The translations under genes were made by a program, and so were the position numbers. The notes under the pieces are model-generated. The model did not search any database. It saw only the letters and a program-made list of their open reading frames with translations, and was not told the origin of the DNA. From a bacterium (lineage in GTDB: Bacteria > Myxococcota_A > Bradymonadia > UBA7976 > UBA1532), in the NCBI GenBank assembly GCA_030426085.1, contig JAUHYW010000006.1, forward strand, positions 153,739 to 217,738: a stretch of 64,000 bases of DNA, given 5' to 3'. Positions within the stretch are counted from its first letter, which is position 1. Every line of letters begins with the position of its first letter. Shown piece after piece: positions 1-8,280 of the stretch.

Positions 1-314
1 CCTGTCATCGGCGGGGCCCGAGGAAACTTGAGGAAAAAAATGCGATCGGCCTGAACTTTTCCATAAAGCCCCTGTTTTCGGGGGGTTGCGGGCCATCTTT
101 TTTTCGGGGGGCCGAACATCGGGCGCGCCCGCCACCCGGAGAAGGCGGCGATCGAGCCGATGCAGACGCTCGAGGGCTCGAGCCGGGTCGAGCGGCGGAT
201 CGGGGACGCCCGGTCGGCCACGATCGGGATCGATCGCCGCCGACCGGCGCGGGGGATGGGTGAAGAGAGGAGGGAGGCGGGCCGGCGGCGGGCGCCACCG
301 GCCCCGGGGCGGGA
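1..314. other. Non-coding 3' flank of the first flagellin gene
   Basis: No convincing gene is visible in this stretch; the open frames through it are low-complexity Arg/Ser/Pro translations typical of GC-rich shadow frames. It holds short A/T runs near 30-45 and 100-110 and the weak hairpin listed separately. A gene that continues to the left of the window cannot be excluded, but none reads into it. Confidence 0.6.
65..84 (-). terminator. Weak intrinsic terminator candidate after flagellin 1
   Basis: On the minus strand a C-rich/G-rich stem (CCCC ... GGGG, loop about seven bases) is followed by C-TTT-AT. It lies about 230 bp beyond the flagellin stop codon, which is far for a dedicated terminator, so the call is tentative. 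Confidence 0.3.
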
Positions 315-1778
315 TCAGCCGAGCAGCGAGAGCACCACCTGGCTCTGCTGGTTGGCCTGGGACAGGATCGAGACGCCCGCCTGCTGGATGATCTGGTTGC
401 GGGCGAGCTGCGCGGTCTCGTCGGCGAAGTCCGCGTCCAGGATCCGGCTGCGCGAGGCGGAGATGTTCTCCGACGTCGCCGTCAGGTTGCTGATCGTCGA
501 CTCCAACCGGTTCTGGATCGCACCCAGATCCGAGCGGATGCTCGACACCTGGCTCAACGCGACGTCGAGGATCTCGATCGCCTCGTTGGCCCCCAGCCGC
601 GACGTCACGTCCACCGTGTCCACCGCGAACGCGCTGTTGATGCCCAGCAGCTCGAACGTCTCGCCCAACGTGCCGTGTCCCAGCGCGTTGATCGCGGCGT
701 CGTTCTCGAAGTTCAGCCGGATCTGGGTCTCCGACTGCAACGTGAGGGTGCCGAAGAACTCCTGCCGCAAGGCGGCGTCGCCCATCAGCGCGGTCGCCGT
801 CGCGGCGTCGGAGAAGAGCACTTCGATGTTGCGCCCGTCGCTCGCGGTCAGCACCAGCTCCTGGCGGGCGCCGAGCGAGGCGACCACCCCGGTGGTGTCC
901 GACACGGTGTTGATCGCGTTGACCAGCGCGTCGTCGGCGTCGCCCTGCTGCACCACGAACCCGGTGATCAGCTCACCGTTGATCGTGATGTTGCTGTCGC
1001 TGTCCAACGTGGCCGCCGTGATGCCCGCCTGGCCGACCCCCCGGCTCTCGCCGATGATCGCCCGCACGTCGGTGAACTCGGTCGAGTCGTTGATGGCCGC
1101 CGCCTTGGCGATGGCCGACCCCGAGTTGGCGGTCGTGCTGACGGTGTCGTCGACATCGACGGTGGCCCGGATGGTCACCCCGTTGACGAGGACGTCCCCC
1201 GCCGCGCCGTCGGCCGCCGCGCCGAACGCGCCCCCGGTGATCTCGATGCCGTCGTAGCGCGCCTGACGGCCCAGGATCTCGGAGCGGGTGTCGGTGGTGG
1301 TGACCCCGATCGTCTCCCGGGAGTTGGCCCCGACGTGGAACTGCGCCCCGGAGAACGAGCCGTCGAGCACGTTCTGGTTGTTGAAGGTGGTGGTCTCCGC
1401 GATGCGGTCCACCTCCGCGATGAGCTGGCTGATCTCGGCCTGGATGGACTCCCGGTCGCGCTCGGTGTTGGTGTCGTTGGCCGCCTGCACCGCCAGCTCG
1501 CGCATGCGCTGGAGGATGCTGGTCGTCTCGTGCAGCGCGCCCTCGGCGGTCTGCGCCAGCGAGATGCCGTCGTTGGTGTTGCGCACCGCCTGGTTGAGAC
1601 CGCGCACCTGCGAGGTCATGCGGGTGGTGATCGCCAGCCCGGCGGCGTCGTCCTTCGCGCTGTTGATGCGCAGGCCGGAGGACAACCGCTGGAACGAGCG
1701 CCCCAGCTTGGTGGTGCTGTGCGTCAGGTTCCGCTGCGCGTTGAGCGCAGCGATGTTCGTGTTGATGAAAAGACCCAT
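315..1778 (-). CDS. fliC: Flagellin (paralogue 1)
   Basis: 487-residue flagellin, the subunit of the extracellular filament. Seen: the conserved N-terminal D0/D1 region (about residues 1-150) begins MGLFINTNIAALNAQRNL and contains SSGLRINSAKDDAAGLAI. The C-terminal D1/D0 region (about 393-487) contains NRLESTISNL and SRILDADFADET and ends QVVLSLLG. The variable centre (about 165-390) is Thr/Ala/Asp-rich and differs from the other two copies. Start: the ATG follows a purine-rich GGAGTGAAG ribosome site inside a leader shared in form with the two paralogues. There is no signal peptide, as expected for export by the flagellar type III system. No other flagellar gene is in the window, so filament assembly genes must lie elsewhere. 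Confidence 0.97.
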   Translation of the reverse strand: MGLFINTNIAALNAQRNLTHSTTKLGRSFQRLSSGLRINSAKDDAAGLAITTRMTSQVRGLNQAVRNTNDGISLAQTAEGALHETTSILQRMRELAVQAANDTNTERDRESIQAEISQLIAEVDRIAETTTFNNQNVLDGSFSGAQFHVGANSRETIGVTTTDTRSEILGRQARYDGIEITGGAFGAAADGAAGDVLVNGVTIRATVDVDDTVSTTANSGSAIAKAAAINDSTEFTDVRAIIGESRGVGQAGITAATLDSDSNITINGELITGFVVQQGDADDALVNAINTVSDTTGVVASLGARQELVLTASDGRNIEVLFSDAATATALMGDAALRQEFFGTLTLQSETQIRLNFENDAAINALGHGTLGETFELLGINSAFAVDTVDVTSRLGANEAIEILDVALSQVSSIRSDLGAIQNRLESTISNLTATSENISASRSRILDADFADETAQLARNQIIQQAGVSILSQANQQSQVVLSLLG

Positions 1779-2717
1779 TGCTTCACTCCATGAAGGTGCG
1801 GAGATCGCACGCGACCTCCCGGAGGCGGTCGACCCTGACCGCCTTGTATTGGCGGCGAGCCGACGCCGCCGATCGGTGACGGGGCCTGCCCGTCACCCAT
1901 GCCTCCCCCCGATCCGATCGAGGGTGTGCTGCGCGCGCCGGGGCCCAGCCCCGAGCGCGCCCTTGCTTCATCTGGTCTCCTCTGGCTCGCGGGGGACCGT
2001 CTCTGGCGGTCCCCGACCGGATCGTCCCCGACGCAGCCGCGCCGGGAGGCATGTGAATCTGTCCGGTGACGGCCCACCGCGCGGGCGGCCGCTCACCTCG
2101 TCGTCGTGTGTCTTCACCGGGCGCTCGGCGACCGGGCCCCGATCCGCGATCGGGCGGCCCGGTCGCCGCGCTCCACAGCGCCGGGCGACCGGGCCCCGAT
2201 CCGCGATCGGGCGGCCCGGCGCTCGACCGGGTCGAGGCCGTACCCGGCCCCGAGCCACGATCGATCGCGGTGACGCCCCGCCGGGTCCGGCGCCACAGGG
2301 CGCGGGCCGACGGTCCGGCGCGCGGCCGCCGCCGCCCGCCACCCCCGGAGGGATCGCGGCCGACGTCGGGCGGCGGGCCGGTGGGGTGCACCTCGCGGAC
2401 TCCGGCCCACGGGTGATCGGGCGGCCGCGGGCGTGGTGCGTGCGCCGTCGACCGGGCCTCGCCGGGGCGAAGCAGGTCGATACGGGACGCCGACGTCGCT
2501 CGACGCGCCGGGTGGCGATGATGCGCGGCCGGAGCGACGCTCTCGCGATCCGGTGGCCGTGGGGTACCGGCCGGATGGATCCACCCCGGCGACCGAGGAG
2601 CCCGGTCGGGGGGCGCTGGATCGCGGGCCGTCGCCCGGGGTCGGGGCGGGCGGCCTCGAGCGTGCGGCGGCGGGCCGCGACGCGGTCGGTTGCGGTGCAG
2701 CATCGGGCGGCCTCCGC
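1779..2717. other. Long non-coding spacer between flagellins 1 and 2
   Basis: About 940 bp with no gene I can support; frames open here give Arg/Pro/Gly-rich shadow proteins. It is the leader and promoter region of flagellin 1 and the 3' flank of flagellin 2 (both minus). It contains the hairpin direct repeat at 2127-2219 and, at 1812-1828, one lone sequence (CGACCTCCCGGAGGCGG) that resembles the palindrome of the array at 43480-44393. I could not identify a convincing sigma-28 or sigma-54 promoter. Confidence 0.6.
2127..2219. repeat. Two direct copies of a 35-bp hairpin element
   Basis: Copies at 2128-2162 and 2185-2219 are identical over 35 bp (they open GCGACCGGGCCCCGATC) and start 57 bp apart. 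Copy 1 extends into a strong hairpin: arms GGCGACCGGGCC (2127-2138) and GGCCCGGTCGCC (2156-2167), with an inner CCGATC/GATCGG stem. Copy 2 has the inner stem and a less perfect outer stem. It could be a transcription stop between flagellin transcripts or a protein-binding pair; neither is proven. Confidence 0.65.
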
Positions 2718-4154
2718 TCAGCTCAGCAGGGACAGCGCGATCTGCCCCGCCTGGTTGGCCTGCGCCAGGATCGAGGTCCCGGCCTGCTGCAGGATCTGGT
2801 TGCGGGCGAGCTCGGCCGCCTCCTGGGCGAAGTCGGCGTCCTCGATGCGGCTGCGGGAGGCCGAGAGGTTCTCGCTGACGGTGGTCAGGTTGCGCACCGT
2901 GCTCTCGAGCCGGTTCTGCACCGCGCCGAGGTCGGAGCGATCCTCGGAGATCTGGGCCAGCGCCCGGTCGATCACCTCGATCGTGCGGTTGGCCTCGGTC
3001 CGGTCGAGCACGCTGACGGTGGCCACCGAGTTCTGCCGGGTGACCCCCACGAGCTGGTCGTCGGCGAAGCCGAGCGCGGCCAGCCCCCCGTCGATGTCTT
3101 CGATGCTGAAGTCTTCCTCGGAGACGAACTCCAACCCCGCCCGGGTGACGGTCTCGCCGTCGGCCAGCCCGGTGATGGTGTCGGCGTCCCCGAAGGTCTC
3201 GACCTGGATGTTGCGCCCATCGACCGCGGTCAGCACGAGCTGCTGGTTGTCGTCGAGCGAGGCGGTCACCCCGGTGCGGTTGCTCACCAGGTTGATCTGG
3301 TCGACCAGCTCGTTGTTGGCGTCGTCGACGACCACGTCGAAGCCGGTGATGATCTCACCGTTCAGCACGAAGTAGTCGGTCGAGTTCAGGGTGCCGGCGG
3401 TGATGTTCTCGCCGGTGGACAGCTCGGTCTCGAGCGCCCGGGCGGTGACATCGTGGAACTCGGTCATGTCGTTGATCGCCGCGGCCTTGGCGATCGCCGA
3501 GGCGGCCTGCTGCGTCGTCGACAGGGTGTCGTCGGTGACGTTGGTCGAGCGGATCGTGATGCCGTTGATCTGGACCGCCTCGTTGTTGCCGAGGCGGTCG
3601 AGGGCGGCGTCGCTGACCGCGTCGGCGGTGACCACCGCCGCGAGGCCGAGGGCGGTCGCCCGGGCGTCGCGGACCCGGATGGCCAGCGTCTCGCGGGCGT
3701 TGGCCCCGACGTGGAAGAAGGACTGCACGAAGTCGCCGTTGATGACCTTCTGGCTGTTGAAGGTCGTGGTGTCGCCGATGCGGTTGAGCTCGCTGATGAG
3801 CTGGTCGACCTCGGCGTTGAGCGACTCCCGGTCCTCGAGGGTGTTGATGTCGTTGGCCGCCTGCACCGCCAGCTCGCGCATGCGCTGGAGGATGTTGGTG
3901 CTCTCCTGCAGCGCGCTCTCCACCGTCTGGGCCATGCTGATGCCGTCGTTGGTGTTGCGCACCGCCTGGTTCAGCCCCCGGATCTGGGCGGTGAACCGGG
4001 TCGAGATCGACAGCCCGGCGGCGTCGTCCGCCGCGGAGTTGATGCGCTTGCCGGTCGACAGGCGCTGGAACGACCGCCCGAGCTGGGAGGTGCTCCGGCT
4101 GAGGTTGCGCTGCGCGTTCAGCGACGCGATGTTGGTGTTGATGAACAGACCCAT
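2718..4154 (-). CDS. fliC: Flagellin (paralogue 2)
   Basis: 478-residue flagellin. Seen: start MGLFINTNIASLNAQRNL, then STGKRINSAADDAAGLSI and NDGISMAQTVESALQE. The C-terminal part has NRLESTVRNLTT and SRIEDADFAQEA and ends QAGQIALSLLS. The central part (about residues 165-385) is acidic and Thr/Val/Ala-rich, unlike paralogue 1. ATG is preceded by GGAGAG, a good ribosome site, within a leader very similar to that of paralogue 3. It is a likely independent transcription unit, as about 0.75 kb separates it from the next flagellin upstream. All three copies keep intact ends, so all could enter a filament. Confidence 0.97.
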   Translation of the reverse strand: MGLFINTNIASLNAQRNLSRSTSQLGRSFQRLSTGKRINSAADDAAGLSISTRFTAQIRGLNQAVRNTNDGISMAQTVESALQESTNILQRMRELAVQAANDINTLEDRESLNAEVDQLISELNRIGDTTTFNSQKVINGDFVQSFFHVGANARETLAIRVRDARATALGLAAVVTADAVSDAALDRLGNNEAVQINGITIRSTNVTDDTLSTTQQAASAIAKAAAINDMTEFHDVTARALETELSTGENITAGTLNSTDYFVLNGEIITGFDVVVDDANNELVDQINLVSNRTGVTASLDDNQQLVLTAVDGRNIQVETFGDADTITGLADGETVTRAGLEFVSEEDFSIEDIDGGLAALGFADDQLVGVTRQNSVATVSVLDRTEANRTIEVIDRALAQISEDRSDLGAVQNRLESTVRNLTTVSENLSASRSRIEDADFAQEAAELARNQILQQAGTSILAQANQAGQIALSLLS

Positions 4155-4268
4155 CGTTTCTCTCCATGAGATGGACCACGCCCCGCGATGGGCAGGGTGC
4201 GGTCGGGGCTTCCGTGCCCCTGTGTCGAGGTCGGTCCGCCGCCTCGGGCGTGACTCGACCGTTGGGAC

Positions 4269-4288
4269 GTGATCGCACCTGCGATCAC
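4269..4288. promoter_or_regulatory. 20-bp palindrome upstream of flagellin 2
   Basis: GTGATCGCA-CC-TGCGATCAC, a perfect dyad with 9-bp arms, about 115 bp upstream of the flagellin 2 start codon. The size and symmetry fit an operator for a dimeric regulator. The spacing between GTGA and TCAC is 12, so it is not a CRP-type site (N6-N8). Function is inferred only. Confidence 0.45.
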
Positions 4289-4456
4289 GAGGGAGAGCCC
4301 GACGACCGGTCGGGGCGCCCGTGCCACCATGGCGTGGTGCGTCCCATGCTCTCCCGGATCAAGAACCTGCGTGTATGGGATCGGCGGGGCGGCCCCCGGT
4401 CGATCTCACCGGTCCGGGGCCCGCGCCGGCTCGAGCCGACGGCGGGCACCGTCCGA

Positions 4457-4550
4457 CGCAGAGGGTGTCACCCCCCGACGAGCCACCTCCGACCCCTCGG
4501 AGGCGACCCGGGCGCACGGGCCCCATGATCGGCGCGTGACACCCTCTGCG
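4457..4550. repeat. 15-bp inverted repeat with 64-bp loop
   Basis: CGCAGAGGGTGTCAC (4457-4471) and its exact reverse complement (4536-4550). The loop is too long for a simple terminator. Paired operator half-sites or a long-range RNA stem are possible. Confidence 0.55.
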
Positions 4551-4919
4551 TTCGCGGACCCATATGTGTCGCATCGCACACGCATAGCATGCGCGATGCC
4601 GTCGTTCATGGCGTCGAGCCCCCGCGCCTCGGCGCGTCCGGGTCGCCGCCCCGCCCGCCGTGGCGCGCGGGGCGATGGACCACCGGCCGCCGGCGCCGCA
4701 GGCCCGACGATCCGATCGCGGGCTGCGATGAGCCACCCGGCGGGCGGCGCCCGGAGACCGGCGGCGGACCGCGGAGGGGCCTCGTATGCCAACGTGTCAT
4801 GTCGGGCTCCGGGCCGATGGCATCGGCGGTCGATTCAGTGTGGCGGCGGGCCGCCGGCCCGATGGCACCGGGGTGCCTCGGGGCTCGAGAGTCTTCGGGC
4901 GCGTCGCTGCGCGTGTCGC

Positions 4920-6344
4920 TTACTGCAGCAGGGTCAGGGCGGCCTGGGTCGCCTGGTTGGCCTGAGCCAGGATCGTCGTCCCGGCCTGCTGGAGGATCTG
5001 GTTGCGGGCCAGGTCGGCGCTGGTGCTCGCGAAGTCGGCGTCCAGGATGCGGCTGCGCGAGGCCGAGAGGTTCTCCGTGACCGTGGTCAGGTTGTTGATC
5101 GTGCTCTCGAGCCGGTTCTGCAGGGCGCCGAGCCGCGAGCGGTCGCGCGAGATCTGGGCCAGGGCCCGGTCGACGACCTCGATGGTGCGGTTGGCCTGCT
5201 CCCGGTCGAGCACGGTGACGGTGTCGACCGAGTTGACGGAGTTGACCCCGACGAGCTGGGGGTTGCCGAAGCCCACCCGGGCCAGGCCGGCGCCGACCTC
5301 GTTGACGAAGAACTGGTCGGCGCTCGAGAACTCGATCCGGCCGAGGGTGACCTCTTCGTCGAGCCCGGCGATGACCGCGCCGTTGTTCTCGGTGACGACG
5401 TCGATGTTGCGCCCGTCCACGGCGGTCAGCACCAGCCGGTAGTCGGCGTCGAGGGTCGCCACGACGCCGGTCTCGTCGCTCACGGCGTTGATCTGGGCCA
5501 CCAGCTCGCCGTCGGCGTCGTCCGCCTGGACCTCGAAGCCGGTGATGATCTGGCCGTTGATCTGGATGTAGTCGTCCTCGTCGAGCACGCCGGCGGTGAT
5601 GTCGTCGTTGGCGTCGTCCACCGTGGCCAGCACCCGGGCGCCGACCCCGGTGATGTCGCGGACGTCGTTGATGGCCTGGGCCTTGGCGATGGCCGAGGCG
5701 GCGTTGAGCGTCGTCGAGACGGTGTCGTCGACGGCGACGGTCGTGCGCACGGTCACCCCGTTGACGAGCAGCGAGTTGGCCGCCTTGTCGAACGCCTCGG
5801 CGGTGACCTCGTCGCTGGTGGTGATCGCCGCCCGGCCGAGCGCGCTGGCCCGAGCGTCCTTGACGGTCACCCCGATCTGCTCGAACGCGTTGGCCCCGAC
5901 GTGGAAGAAGTTCTGCACGAAGTCGCCGTTGAGCACGTTCTGGTCGTTGAACCGGGTGGTGTCGCCGATCCGGTTGAGCTCGGCGACGAGCTGGTCGACC
6001 TCCTCGTTGAGGGCCTCGCGGTCGGCGGTGGTGTTGATGTCGTTGGCCGCCTGCACGGCGAGCTGGCGGATGCGCTGGAGGATGTTGGTGCTCTCCTGGA
6101 GGGCGCCTTCCACCGTCTGGGCCATGCTGATGCCATCGTTGGTGTTGCGCACCGCCTGGGTCAGCCCGCGGATCTGGCTGGTGAAGCGGGTCGAGATGGC
6201 GAGGCCCGCCGCGTCGTCCTTCGCGCTGTTGATGCGCAGGCCCGAGGACAGCCGCTGATACGAGGTGGACAGCTTCCTGCTGCTGTCGAGCAGGTTGCGC
6301 TGTGCGTTCAGCGAGGCGACGTTGGTGTTGACGAACAAGCCCAT
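4920..6344 (-). CDS. fliC: Flagellin (paralogue 3)
   Basis: 474-residue flagellin. Seen: MGLFVNTNVASLNAQRNLL at the start, SSGLRINSAKDDAAGLAI and NDGISMAQTVEGALQEST in the N-terminal D1 region, and NRLESTINNLTTVTENL with SRILDADFAST near the end, finishing QAALTLLQ. The central region is acidic and variable. ATG follows GGAGAGAAG, nearly the same leader as paralogue 2. It lies divergent from the GGDEF-like gene across a 608-bp spacer that contains direct repeats and a sigma-54 promoter, so flagellar control signals may act in both directions there. Confidence 0.97.
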   Translation of the reverse strand: MGLFVNTNVASLNAQRNLLDSSRKLSTSYQRLSSGLRINSAKDDAAGLAISTRFTSQIRGLTQAVRNTNDGISMAQTVEGALQESTNILQRIRQLAVQAANDINTTADREALNEEVDQLVAELNRIGDTTRFNDQNVLNGDFVQNFFHVGANAFEQIGVTVKDARASALGRAAITTSDEVTAEAFDKAANSLLVNGVTVRTTVAVDDTVSTTLNAASAIAKAQAINDVRDITGVGARVLATVDDANDDITAGVLDEDDYIQINGQIITGFEVQADDADGELVAQINAVSDETGVVATLDADYRLVLTAVDGRNIDVVTENNGAVIAGLDEEVTLGRIEFSSADQFFVNEVGAGLARVGFGNPQLVGVNSVNSVDTVTVLDREQANRTIEVVDRALAQISRDRSRLGALQNRLESTINNLTTVTENLSASRSRILDADFASTSADLARNQILQQAGTTILAQANQATQAALTLLQ

Positions 6345-6601
6345 GACTTCTCTCCGTGAGAACGCCCGGTGGGTGCACCACCGGCGACGGCATCCTTGCC
6401 GATCACATCATGCAGACACTGCCGGACGCTGCCACCGACGCACCCATCCTTCGGTGCCATCGGCCGGTCCGTGTGGGGCCGTCGGTCGTCCTGACCGTCC
6501 CGGCTCCGGCGCTGTCTGGTTACACCCGGTTCATCGTCCGTCACCGGCCGGTCTTGAGCGCCCGGGGGTGGCATATGCCCACGTTGGGAACAACGCACCG
6601 G

Positions 6602-6726
6602 TAATGGGACGAGAAGTCATCGGCGATAACACCCGGGGAATGCGGCAGACATAACCCGCGGAGAAGCGCGCCCCGGTAATCCGCAGAGAAGCCCGCCGCG
6701 ATAATCCACGGTCGGATCGGACCGCG
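6602..6726. repeat. Five tandem 25-bp degenerate repeats
   Basis: Units begin TAA at exactly 6602, 6627, 6652, 6677 and 6702, that is, every 25 bp. Units 3 and 4 are closest (TAACCCGCGGAGAAGC and TAATCCGCAGAGAAGC); units 1, 2 and 5 are diverged but keep TAA plus a GGAGAA/GGGGAA-like or CCRCGG core. The block ends about 175 bp upstream of the -24 element at 6903, a distance typical for binding sites of sigma-54 activators. A role as activator-binding array is inference. Confidence 0.65.
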
Positions 6727-6902
6727 CGGGGGGCGCCCGGGGGCCGCACGGGGCGGGCGGCGGTTGATCGTCAAGCGGCTGACGGCGACGGGCGAAACGC
6801 TGGCGCTCGCCTCATCGACGGCCGATGGCGCGGCGGGGCAGCAGGGTCTTCGAGCCAATGATTTCAGGGGTTTACTATCGTGAGGGCGCCGCGTCTTCGT
6901 CC

Positions 6903-6918
6903 TGGCACGGGGGTTGAA
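6903..6918 (+). promoter_or_regulatory. Sigma-54 (-24/-12) promoter
   Basis: TGGCACG-GGGG-TTGAA matches the RpoN consensus TGGCACG-N4-TTGCA in all but one base, with the correct 10-bp spacing between GG and G(A). Transcription would start near 6928, about 25 nt before the ATG at 6953, leaving room for the GGAGGGG ribosome site. The promoter decides the start of the gene downstream. Confidence 0.75.
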
Positions 6919-6952
6919 CAATGGGGCCTCGCCGACGCTACGGAGGGGTCAG

Positions 6953-7960
6953 ATGCTCCAGAACGCCAACATCCACGACGAGATCGAGGACATGCAGCGC
7001 AAGCTCGCCTTCGCCGAGGCCTGCGCCGATCCGCTCGATTTCGACCAGCTGCTCACCCGGACGAGCGCGCTGCTGCACAAGTGGGCCCAGGCCGACGTGG
7101 TGACGTTGATCCTGCCCCCGGAGCGGGAGGATCTGGAGCCGATGCTGCACATCTTCGGGCGCCAGCCGGTGCTGCCGCTCGCCGAGCGCAGCATCCGCGA
7201 CGAGTGCGCGCTGCTGCTCGGCGAGCTGGACTTCGCCCACCTGCCCGGCGAGGCGCTGCGGCTGCGGCGGGGGCCGGAGCTGATGCCCCTGCACAGCCCG
7301 GTGCGCGACGACTACATGTACCGCTTCTGGTCCCAGGAGATGGAGGCCGACGGGCAGGTGGTGGGCATCGTGGCCCTCTTCGGCTTCACCGACTGGCTGC
7401 TCTCGCCCCGCATCCGCCGCCTGCTCGGCGCCCTGGTCCCGCCCCTGGGGCGGGCGGTGGCCAACGCGGCCTCGATCGAGGTGCTGCGGCTGTGCGCCCA
7501 GAAGGACGAGGTGACCGGGGCCTACAACCGGCGGGGCTTCGGCGAGGTGCTCGAGCGGGCCTGCGTCCGGTCGGAGGTCTTCGACGAGCCGCTCGCGCTG
7601 ATGCTGTTCGACGTCGAGGAGTACGCGGCGGTGGCCGGCTCGTCCGAGGGCGAGGCGATGCTCAAGGCCCTGGCCGAGATGACCACCCACGCCGCCCGCC
7701 CGTTCGACGTCTTCGGCCGCTTCGGCGACTCCGAGTTCACCGTGCTGATGCCCAACGCCGACGTCGACGAGGCCAGCGCCATCGCCGAGCGGCTGCTCGA
7801 CGCCAGCCGCGAGGTCGAGTGCCGCGGCGGGTCGATCAACATCAACATCGGGGTGGCGCTCTACGAGGGCGGCCCGGCGCAGTATCTGGTGCAGTCGGCC
7901 GATCAGGCGCTGTATCAGGCCAAGCGCATGGCGGTGCAGGCCGCCGGTCGGGCCGGCTGA
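6953..7960 (+). CDS. Cytoplasmic GAF-like / degenerate GGDEF protein
   Basis: 335 residues, no signal peptide or membrane segment. Residues about 1-170 look like a GAF-type sensor; residues about 183-330 are a GGDEF fold (DEVTGAYNRRGF at the start, RFGDSEF at the active loop, late SADQALYQAKR). The signature GGDEF is replaced by GDSEF (258-262), so the metal-binding/catalytic Asp of the loop is Ser. Diguanylate cyclase activity is doubtful; a c-di-GMP or GTP-binding sensor is possible. Start: ATG 6953 follows GGAGGGG and sits 25 nt after the predicted RpoN start; the upstream in-frame ATG at 6914 overlaps the -12 element. Placement beside flagellins with an RpoN promoter suggests a motility-related signal protein. 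Confidence 0.9.
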   Translation: MLQNANIHDEIEDMQRKLAFAEACADPLDFDQLLTRTSALLHKWAQADVVTLILPPEREDLEPMLHIFGRQPVLPLAERSIRDECALLLGELDFAHLPGEALRLRRGPELMPLHSPVRDDYMYRFWSQEMEADGQVVGIVALFGFTDWLLSPRIRRLLGALVPPLGRAVANAASIEVLRLCAQKDEVTGAYNRRGFGEVLERACVRSEVFDEPLALMLFDVEEYAAVAGSSEGEAMLKALAEMTTHAARPFDVFGRFGDSEFTVLMPNADVDEASAIAERLLDASREVECRGGSININIGVALYEGGPAQYLVQSADQALYQAKRMAVQAAGRAG

Positions 7961-7970
7961 CGTCCCGCCC

Positions 7971-8237
7971 TCACTCGCCGGGCCGGATCACCACCGCGTC
8001 GGGCGGGTCGGGCGCCGGCTGAGCCGGGTTCTCCCGGCAGGCGTTCTCGGCGCAGGTGTGGCCCGGCGGACAGTCCTCGTCCCGCTGGCAGACGAACGCC
8101 TCGCACACCCCCTCCTCGCAGATGAGAGTCCCCCCGCAATCGTAGTCGTCTTCGCACTCGGTGCAGCCGAGGCCGGTCAGGGCGACCAGCGACGCGAAGA
8201 GCCATGGGGCGAGGGCGCGCAGGGGGGCAGCGGGCAT
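7971..8237 (-). CDS. Small Cys-rich lipoprotein
   Basis: 88 residues. A hydrophobic signal segment (about 8-24) ends in a lipobox-like TGLGC; the mature part has ten further Cys in patterns such as CEDDYDCGG and CQRDEDCPPGHTC, then a Pro/Asp tail. Small cell-envelope proteins with such C-D-x-DC spacing are common in Myxococcota-type genomes, where they are thought to be exported disulfide-rich modules; no activity can be assigned. An AGGA ribosome site lies 7 nt before the ATG. It converges with the GGDEF-like gene (10-bp gap). Confidence 0.75.
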   Translation of the reverse strand: MPAAPLRALAPWLFASLVALTGLGCTECEDDYDCGGTLICEEGVCEAFVCQRDEDCPPGHTCAENACRENPAQPAPDPPDAVVIRPGE

Positions 8238-8280
8238 GGGCGCATCCTATCGCGCGGGGCGCCCGCTGTCTCGCCCGCGT

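Larger units (their letters stand above)
4155..4919. other. Non-coding spacer between flagellins 2 and 3
   Basis: About 765 bp without a supportable gene. It carries a 20-bp palindrome (4269-4288), a 15-bp inverted repeat with a 64-bp loop (4457-4471 / 4536-4550), a 7-bp inverted repeat (4571-4577 / 4593-4599) and a TGTG-N8-CACA dyad (4565-4580). These belong either to the leader of flagellin 2 or to the 3' flank of flagellin 3. Confidence 0.55.
6345..6952. other. Divergent regulatory spacer (flagellin 3 / GGDEF-like gene)
   Basis: 608 bp without a gene. From left to right it holds the flagellin 3 leader, a GGCATATGCC palindrome (6570-6579), five 25-bp direct repeats (6602-6726) and a sigma-54 promoter (6903-6918). 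The open frame that starts with the ATG at 6914 lies inside the promoter and is not used as a start here. Confidence 0.6.

Noticed and set aside
160..3375. Long plus-strand frames antisense to the flagellins
   Set aside because: They mirror the minus-strand flagellin coding and have low-complexity Arg/Ser/Val translations; the minus frames give full flagellins.
4320..4326. TGGCACG on the minus strand upstream of flagellin 2 as a sigma-54 promoter
   Set aside because: The -12 element expected 4 bp further on reads CCCCG, with no TTGC match, and the position is far from the start codon.
4565..4580. CRP-like site TGTG-N8-CACA
   Set aside because: Only the outer four bases match; the fifth bases are T and G instead of A and T. 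Single short hit without context.
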